Origin: Clostridia bacterium
GTDB lineage: Bacteria > Bacillota > Clostridia > Oscillospirales > CAG-272
Direction: 5' to 3'
Assembly: GCA_900753295.1 (NCBI GenBank)
Contig: CAADYQ010000098.1
Span: 1-50,714 of the forward strand
DNA length: 50,714 bases
In this document: in pieces, positions 42,939 to 48,400 of the stretch
Layout of the letters: every line of letters starts with the position of its first letter
How positions within the stretch are numbered: the first letter of the stretch is position 1
Notes under the pieces: generated by a model
Databases searched by the model: none
What the model saw: the letters and a program-made list of their open reading frames with translations, nothing else
What the model was told of the DNA's origin: nothing
Program-made: the position numbers and the translations under genes

Positions 42939-43348
42939 TCCTCTGTCACCCCCAGCAGGATTTTTGCCGCTGCCAGCTCGTCTTCAAGGGCCAGTACCTT
43001 TTCGGTGAGCTGCGCGCGGGTGAGGATTTCCGTTCCGGGGTCGTCGGGCGGATTGACCGGCGTATCGTCGTCGGGGTCCGTGGTGCCGACCTGTGCCGCA
43101 AGCTCCTCATATTCTGCAAGGGTAATAGAAACGGCGCTGAGAAGTTCGTCACTCTCAACGCCGCTTAGCTGCTTCCCCTGAAGCTGATAGATTGTGTTCC
43201 CGTCGCCGGACATGACGCCCTGCGCGTCCCGTTTGTCGCACCGGATAAGAATGCCGTTGCGGGTCTGCCAACAGACGTAGACGGGATCGGCAAGCGCTTC
43301 TACGCTTTTGACAGTGCCGTCAGCAGACAGAATTTTGAAGTAGACCAT
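42935..43348 (-). CDS. phage tail-region protein, unknown
   Basis: A 137-residue protein with a beta-rich N-terminal half (VYFKILSADGTVKSVEAL ...), a Pro/Asp-rich linker (DPDDDTPVNPPDDPG) and a short C-terminal coiled coil (LTEKVLALEDELAAAK). The start lies 29 bases inside the end of the reverse transcriptase gene and has a very good AAGGAGG. Not recognised. Confidence 0.65.
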   Translation of the reverse strand: MVYFKILSADGTVKSVEALADPVYVCWQTRNGILIRCDKRDAQGVMSGDGNTIYQLQGKQLSGVESDELLSAVSITLAEYEELAAQVGTTDPDDDTPVNPPDDPGTEILTRAQLTEKVLALEDELAAAKILLGVTEE

Positions 43349-44477
43349 AGCAGTCCTCCTTGCTGTTTATAAAAAGGTTGGTGTACAGTGCGCCCATGTT
43401 TTGAACGGTGTGCCATGCGTTGAATCGCGCGGCATAGCTGCGCCAGCTTTGCCACGTCGCATAGATGTCCGCGAAGGTTATTTTACCGCACAGGTATTTC
43501 CTGTGTAGCTTTTTCATTTTCTGCCGCATCTTCGTGACGCTACGCTTATAGATTTTCCGGACGACCTTGCCGGTTTTTGTGATGAAGAAACGCACCTTCA
43601 ACCAAGAAAAGCCGTGGCTCAGCTTGACGATCTGCGTTTTCTTCTCATTCAGGGTAATGCCAAGCTCGGCGCATATCGCCCGGATATGCACCACGCAGTT
43701 TTGAAGATAGGCTTTCGACGGGTGGATCAGGTAGCCGTCGTCCATATACCGGCCATAGCCGCGCACCTGCAAAACCTCCTTGACGTAGTGGTCAAGACGG
43801 TTTGCAGAGGCAAGGGCCAGCACCTGACTGATCTGACTGCCCAGCCCCATACCCTTATCGCCGAAAGCGTCGATAAAATGCTCTGTGAGCGTAAGGAGCC
43901 GTTCGTCGGTGAACTCCTTGTGCAGGATCGCTTTCACGACCTCGTGGGAAACGTTGTCGAAGAATTTAGAGAAATCGAATAGCAGGATATAGCCCTCGTT
44001 GCCGTATTTCCGGTAGTGCTCGTGGAGGTGCTGCGTGATCCGGCGCACGGCAAAATCGTAGCCCTTGTTCTTCATGGACGCGCCGTTGTCGTAGACGAAG
44101 GTGCGCTCAAGGACCGGCACAAGGGCATTGTCGCACAGGCAACGCTGAACGACACGTTCGCTTATGACCGTGCTGCGGATATGACGATGCTTCCCGCGCT
44201 CATACAAATCAAACTCGTAAAAGCCGGGGCTTTTGAATTTTCCGGCTGCAAGCTGGTTGTATGTGTGCAGGATGTTCAGCGGCGCGTTGGCCGTGTATTT
44301 CTGGACGCTGGCCTTCCACGACACACCGCGACGGCAGCACTTGTACGATTGATAGAGGTGCTTATAGCTGAACACCTCGTCGTAATTATCGTGCTCGGCG
44401 CAGGCGGCGTCCCGCTTTGCCCGCCGTGCGGCAGCGCGGCGTTGATACCTTGCTTCTCTACGTTCTTCGCTTGTCAT
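43320..44477 (-). CDS. DGR reverse transcriptase
   Basis: A 385-residue reverse transcriptase of the diversity-generating retroelement type. Motif A reads LLFDFSKFFDN with metal-binding Asp168. The DGR-typical GxxxSQ is GSQISQ at residues 213-218, where retroviral and group II enzymes differ. Motif C is YMDD at 244-247. A basic C-terminal thumb follows (KIYKRSVTKMRQKMKKLH); no maturase or endonuclease domain is present. The ATG at 44477 follows GCGAGG; the frame stays open far upstream through the template repeat, but that part is not protein coding. It should copy the TR transcript into cDNA with errors at adenines. Confidence 0.95.
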   Translation of the reverse strand: MTSEERREARYQRRAAARRAKRDAACAEHDNYDEVFSYKHLYQSYKCCRRGVSWKASVQKYTANAPLNILHTYNQLAAGKFKSPGFYEFDLYERGKHRHIRSTVISERVVQRCLCDNALVPVLERTFVYDNGASMKNKGYDFAVRRITQHLHEHYRKYGNEGYILLFDFSKFFDNVSHEVVKAILHKEFTDERLLTLTEHFIDAFGDKGMGLGSQISQVLALASANRLDHYVKEVLQVRGYGRYMDDGYLIHPSKAYLQNCVVHIRAICAELGITLNEKKTQIVKLSHGFSWLKVRFFITKTGKVVRKIYKRSVTKMRQKMKKLHRKYLCGKITFADIYATWQSWRSYAARFNAWHTVQNMGALYTNLFINSKEDCYGLLQNSVC

Positions 44478-44695
44478 AAGAAACCTCGCTTGCCCCGTAT
44501 GCCTGTTGGCAGGTTGCAGTAGGCACATAGCGTCACCGGGCATGAAATACGGAATGACCTGCAATCCGTACCATGCAAGCAGCGTCCGCCCGGACGCATC
44601 AGGGCATATATTTACCTTTGCAGGAAGGTCAAGCACTCCTTCTCTCCACTCTGCACGGATTTCACTCCGAAAGCTACTCTGTCTGGCACGAGAGG
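44478..44695 (-). ncRNA. spacer between TR and reverse transcriptase, likely part of the TR RNA
   Basis: 218 bases without their own gene between the 3' end of TR and the RT start. In studied DGRs the RNA just downstream of TR is needed to prime and template cDNA synthesis; by position this stretch is the equivalent. No structure was computed. Confidence 0.5.
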
Positions 44696-44815
44696 AGCCG
44701 AACGCCACCCCGTAGGAGTTGGACGCGTTGTTGTTGTTGCTGTTACCGTTGTTGTTCACATTGGCGAAAGACGACGAGCCGGACGCCTCAGGCGACCGCA
44801 GCCACCAGTTAGAAG
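44696..44815 (-). repeat. DGR template repeat (TR)
   Basis: 120 bases that match the VR at 45476-45595 with an exact offset of 780. Ten positions differ (44720, 44728, 44732, 44734, 44737, 44738, 44743, 44750, 44752, 44755) and at every one the TR sense strand has A. The sense strand of TR has 25 adenines; none of the 95 other positions differs. The variable core is a run of nine AAC codons. It lies between avd and the RT gene, and is not itself expressed as protein. Confidence 0.96.
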
Positions 44816-44867
44816 TCAACCTCGTCGAAGAACTGGCAATTTGTGCAGCGCTTAACCTATGATCTTA

Positions 44868-45272
44868 TCAGGGCAGGTCTTTGTACCGCGCCCTGTCGCT
44901 TTTCAGTACGGCTTTCACGAGCCGAATTTCGGTGTCTACAATGTCCATCCAGTATTTCAGGGTGTCCATTTCGATACCGAACAGCTCCTGCGCCACCTCA
45001 AGCTGGGAAATCATGCTCTGAAGCTCAGCGTTGGCGTGTAGGAAGTAGTCGCGCCTGATCTGAACCTCATGCTGATTCAAGGGGTATATGCTGTTTGCTC
45101 TCTTGACGTCCTCATAAATGCGCGTCGCCGCAGCGGCCAAAGGTTGTGATACATAAAAGGTGTATCGCTTCGGGAAATTCACGCATTTTTGAATCGTGTA
45201 AATTTCTAACTTCCTCGCGGTCGCCAGAAACTCCATGTCGGACGTAGAGCGCTTGCTTTTGATTACAGACAA
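44868..45272 (-). CDS. avd: DGR accessory variability determinant (Avd), four-helix bundle
   Basis: A 134-residue helical protein with the hallmarks of Avd: N-terminal SVIKSKRS, then KLEIYTIQKCVNFPKRY, ANSIYPLNQHEVQIRRDYF and a C-terminal LVKAVLKSDRARY. Avd forms a pentameric barrel that binds the RT and the TR RNA and is required for mutagenic cDNA synthesis. The TTG at 45272 is preferred because relatives begin with MSVIKSKR-type sequence and GAGGTGG stands before it; GTG 45281 is possible but sits in the ribosome binding site. Between the target gene and TR, the canonical position. Confidence 0.9.
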   Translation of the reverse strand: MSVIKSKRSTSDMEFLATARKLEIYTIQKCVNFPKRYTFYVSQPLAAAATRIYEDVKRANSIYPLNQHEVQIRRDYFLHANAELQSMISQLEVAQELFGIEMDTLKYWMDIVDTEIRLVKAVLKSDRARYKDLP

Positions 45273-45311
45273 GGGCACCACCTCATTTTTGCTGAAAAGT
45301 TCGTGAAATAT

Positions 45312-45341
45312 ATTATATCACACGCCCCCCCCCATTTTCCA
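45312..45341 (-). promoter_or_regulatory. possible avd-TR-RT promoter with G9 tract in the spacer
   Basis: On the minus strand TGATATAAT, an extended -10 with TATAAT at 45317-45312, lies about 40 bases before the avd start. The spacer contains nine consecutive G (45333-45325), and a TGGAAA-like -35 at 45341-45336 gives an 18-bp spacing. Change in tract length would move the spacing to or from 17. Confidence 0.5.
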
Positions 45342-45420
45342 TATGAAAAGTCCGAAAATCAAAATTTTCGCGCGCCGCTTACGCGGCGATATAGGGCGCA
45401 GGTCGGAAGCCTGTGCGCCA

Positions 45421-45450
45421 GTATCTGGCCCCACAAAGGGGGCCAGATAC
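45421..45450 (-). other. DGR hairpin downstream of VR
   Basis: GTATCTGGCCCC at 45421-45432 pairs perfectly with 45439-45450 around a six-base loop. It begins 25 bases beyond the 3' end of VR and 14 bases after the stop of the target gene. There is no T run after it on the minus strand, so it is not a typical terminator. DGRs such as that of phage BPP-1 need a hairpin or cruciform at this place for efficient retrohoming. Confidence 0.8.
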
Positions 45451-45464
45451 CCAAGATGCACAGA

Positions 45465-48400
45465 TTATATGCAGAAGCCGAACGCCACCCCGTAGGAGTA
45501 GGACGCGGTGTAGCTGGAGCTGATACCGTAGCTGCTCACATTGGCGAAAGACGACGAGCCGGACGCCTCAGGCGACCGCAGCCACCAGTTAGAAGCAGAA
45601 CCGGTGCCGTTGTACGTTTTCTTGATACGCGAATTGTTGTCGGTGAACAATGCGAATGTCACGTTTTCGGCGTTGGGGTCTACCTCGTCCTTGTAGGGTA
45701 CGTCGCTGACATTGAAGCCAACTTCGGCGCGGGACAGCAGGAACAGGCGGTCGTTGCTGATGCTGATGTCTGCCTTCGTGTCACCGACAGAGGAGCGCAC
45801 CTGAACCACCTTAATCATGGACTGCCACTGACGCGGCAGCGCGGCAAAGATGGTTTCATTGAGCCACGTCCGCATACCACAAGACGCCCAGCCGCCGACG
45901 TTGGTGTTCTGGCTGTTCATCTGATGGGTAGCATTCATGATGCCCAGCATGGCAAAGACGACACCGGCGAAATCGTCGCTGTCCTTCTTCTTGAAGTGGT
46001 TGAAGCCTGCGACCTGCATGATGATAGAGGTGTCGGCAAATACCGTGGTCGTCGGAACAATCTTGATCTTGTCACCGACTGCAAAGTAATCCTTCGCCTT
46101 CCCAGTTTCCATAATGCCGTAGAACTCCGCCAGCGTGTAGCCGCTGTTGTCGTTCGCGTCGTCGCTGTACAGGTAGTCGAAGTTGGTTGCTACGGTGTCC
46201 GGCAGCGTGGGCGTAATGAACACTGCGTGAACGTCAATGTCGCTGGTGACATCGTTCGTCAGCGCGTCCCAGCCCATCCAGATAGAGCCGGTGGAGGACG
46301 TCAGCTCACCACCACGGAAGGAAACGCCGTCATGCGCCGCCACAGTGTCAGTCTGCAAAAGCTGAGTGCCATTGTACCAACGGACGGTGTAATACCGCGT
46401 TGCCTCAGAATACTGCGCTGTCACAACGAGGTCTTCGAGGATGTAGGTAAGCTGTTGATCCCAGCCGATGAAGGTAAACACCTTATCGACAGTGGAGGGC
46501 TTGACGGGCGTGTCGATCAGACCGGCAGTGATGGGGTTTTTTGCTGCGCCGTACTTGCGGACGGTCTGGGTGTTCAGGACCGTGCCGTCGTAGTTCTTGA
46601 ACGTGACGGTGCAGGAGCTGACCATCTGATCGTAGGTCACGGACAGATTGAGGAACCGCGCCATGACGGTGGTCAACTCAGCCTGCGACACGACCGCGAT
46701 ATGTGCTGCGCCCTTGAGGACGAATTCCGTAGCGGGGTTGCCCGTCTCGTCCAGACCGGCAAGGTCTTTCAGGCGAAGCAGCACGTCGGCGTCGTTCATC
46801 GACCAGTCCACGTCCGGCAGGCGGCCACGGCTGAGGCTTGCCGCAGCGCTCACAAGCGCGTAGGTGTCGATTGCTGCGGCGTCCTCGACCCAGATCGTGC
46901 GGAGGTTGGAGCCGTCCATAGCAAACGCGGTCAGGTGCGAGAGCTGCCGGGCGATCAAGCTGTTCAGCGGGCAGAGCTTGGCCGTCTCGACAGGAGCACC
47001 CAGTGCGAAGGTCACGCCGGTAATGCCGCTGCCGGTCAGCAGAAGCGTTTTCATGGAGGTGAGGGCGGACAGGTCAAGTGCCTGCTTCAGCTCCGGCGTT
47101 CCGCGCAGGTCGAGGTATTCGAGCAGCGTGTTTGCGCCGACGCTGATAGACGTCAGGTTCTTGTTCGTGTAGCCGTCTGCCTCCGCGCCTGCGGTGAAGC
47201 TGCGCAGTCGGCGTGCGCCCTGAAGGTCGATGAACTGGCAGTACAGACCGGCAATGGAACTGATCTCAACCACGTTGGAAGCGAGGTAGACATAGATTTC
47301 CGTGTCGCTCAGCGCCTCCTGAACGGGGCAGATGATCTCGTATGCCGTGCCTCTTTTCGCGCGCTTACGGACGCTGTAGGAGCCGTATTTGACGATGATA
47401 TAACAGTCGGCATACGGGGTGATGGAGAAGTTGCCGGTCGGCGTAACGCCCGCCCACTCGTTCGGGGTGTTGCCTCGGAACTGGATTTTGTCGTTCACGG
47501 CCACAGAGCCGTAATACTTGGAGGACATATAGCCCTCTTGGTATGTCTCAAACTGGGTACGCTGGTCGGTCTTGTTGCCCTGCATCATATCGATGTACGC
47601 GGTGTTGCCGTTGTTGATATAGGGCGTGAAGTATTTGCCCCACATATCTTCGGCCACCAGCGCTTCCGGGCGCGCCGCCTGATGCGCGGCGAACTTGGCA
47701 AGGATGCGTTCAGCGCTCCATGCGCCCGCCGCCTCGCGGTCCTTGAACATGGCTTCCAGTTCTGCGCCGAGGCAGTCACGGACATTGCACCAGAGCACGG
47801 AGGACGAGGCGTTGAATACGGGCTTGGTGCCCACGCTGTCGGTGTCCTCAAGGCCGTAGCTGAAGGTTAGACCGCCTTCGTTGTCATTGCCGTCTGCGGT
47901 GTCGTTGTCGTAGTCCTTGCAGACGTTCCAGCGGTAGTCCTGCACGTCAGGATCGTACTCATAGGAGATGAAAACGTTCTTAGCGCGGTTGTCGATCATG
48001 CAGTGGCGCTCGGTGAACAGATAGTGGTAGAGCAGGCTGTCCACAGTAAAGTAGTTGCCGACCTCGGCCTTGAACTTCGCTGCGCGGTACTCCTTCGTAT
48101 CGTTCGTGTAGGTCGTCCCGTCGTAGGTCACGGGCGCGCTGAGTGCATTGCCGGTCGGCGCGGTGGTATCGGTGGAAACTACCCACGACAGCATGGTCTG
48201 GAACGCTGCCTTCATCTCTGCGGTGGGATTCTTGGGATAGCGGAACTCAAAGGCTCCGTTGCCGTCCCACGTCTCGGCGGTGAGGTCAGCAGACTTGAAC
48301 AGGCACTGGCTGGCAATGTTGTTGGAAATCTCGACGCAGCACTGAAGCGGACGTTCGCCGGTCTGACCGAACACTGCAAAGTTCTTTTTGCTGTTGTTCA

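Noticed and set aside
43320..44819. A 499-codon open frame joining the template repeat to the reverse transcriptase
   Set aside because: The part before 44477 has no ribosome binding site and is the TR plus spacer; the RT-like sequence and a GAGG site place the start at 44477. The open frame exists because TR copies a coding VR.
45421..45450. Hairpin after the target gene as a transcription terminator
   Set aside because: No T run follows on the minus strand and its distance from VR fits the DGR hairpin; termination as a side function is not excluded.
44696..45595. Simple gene duplication as the explanation of the TR/VR pair
   Set aside because: Divergence after duplication would touch all bases; here only adenines of one copy differ and the pair flanks an Avd gene next to an RT.
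45303..47870. Large plus-strand open frame of 855 codons opposite the target gene
   Set aside because: Antisense shadow of a GC-rich gene: no recognisable motif and contradicted by the VR/TR evidence on the other strand. The same holds for 48003-49823 and 40491-41963.
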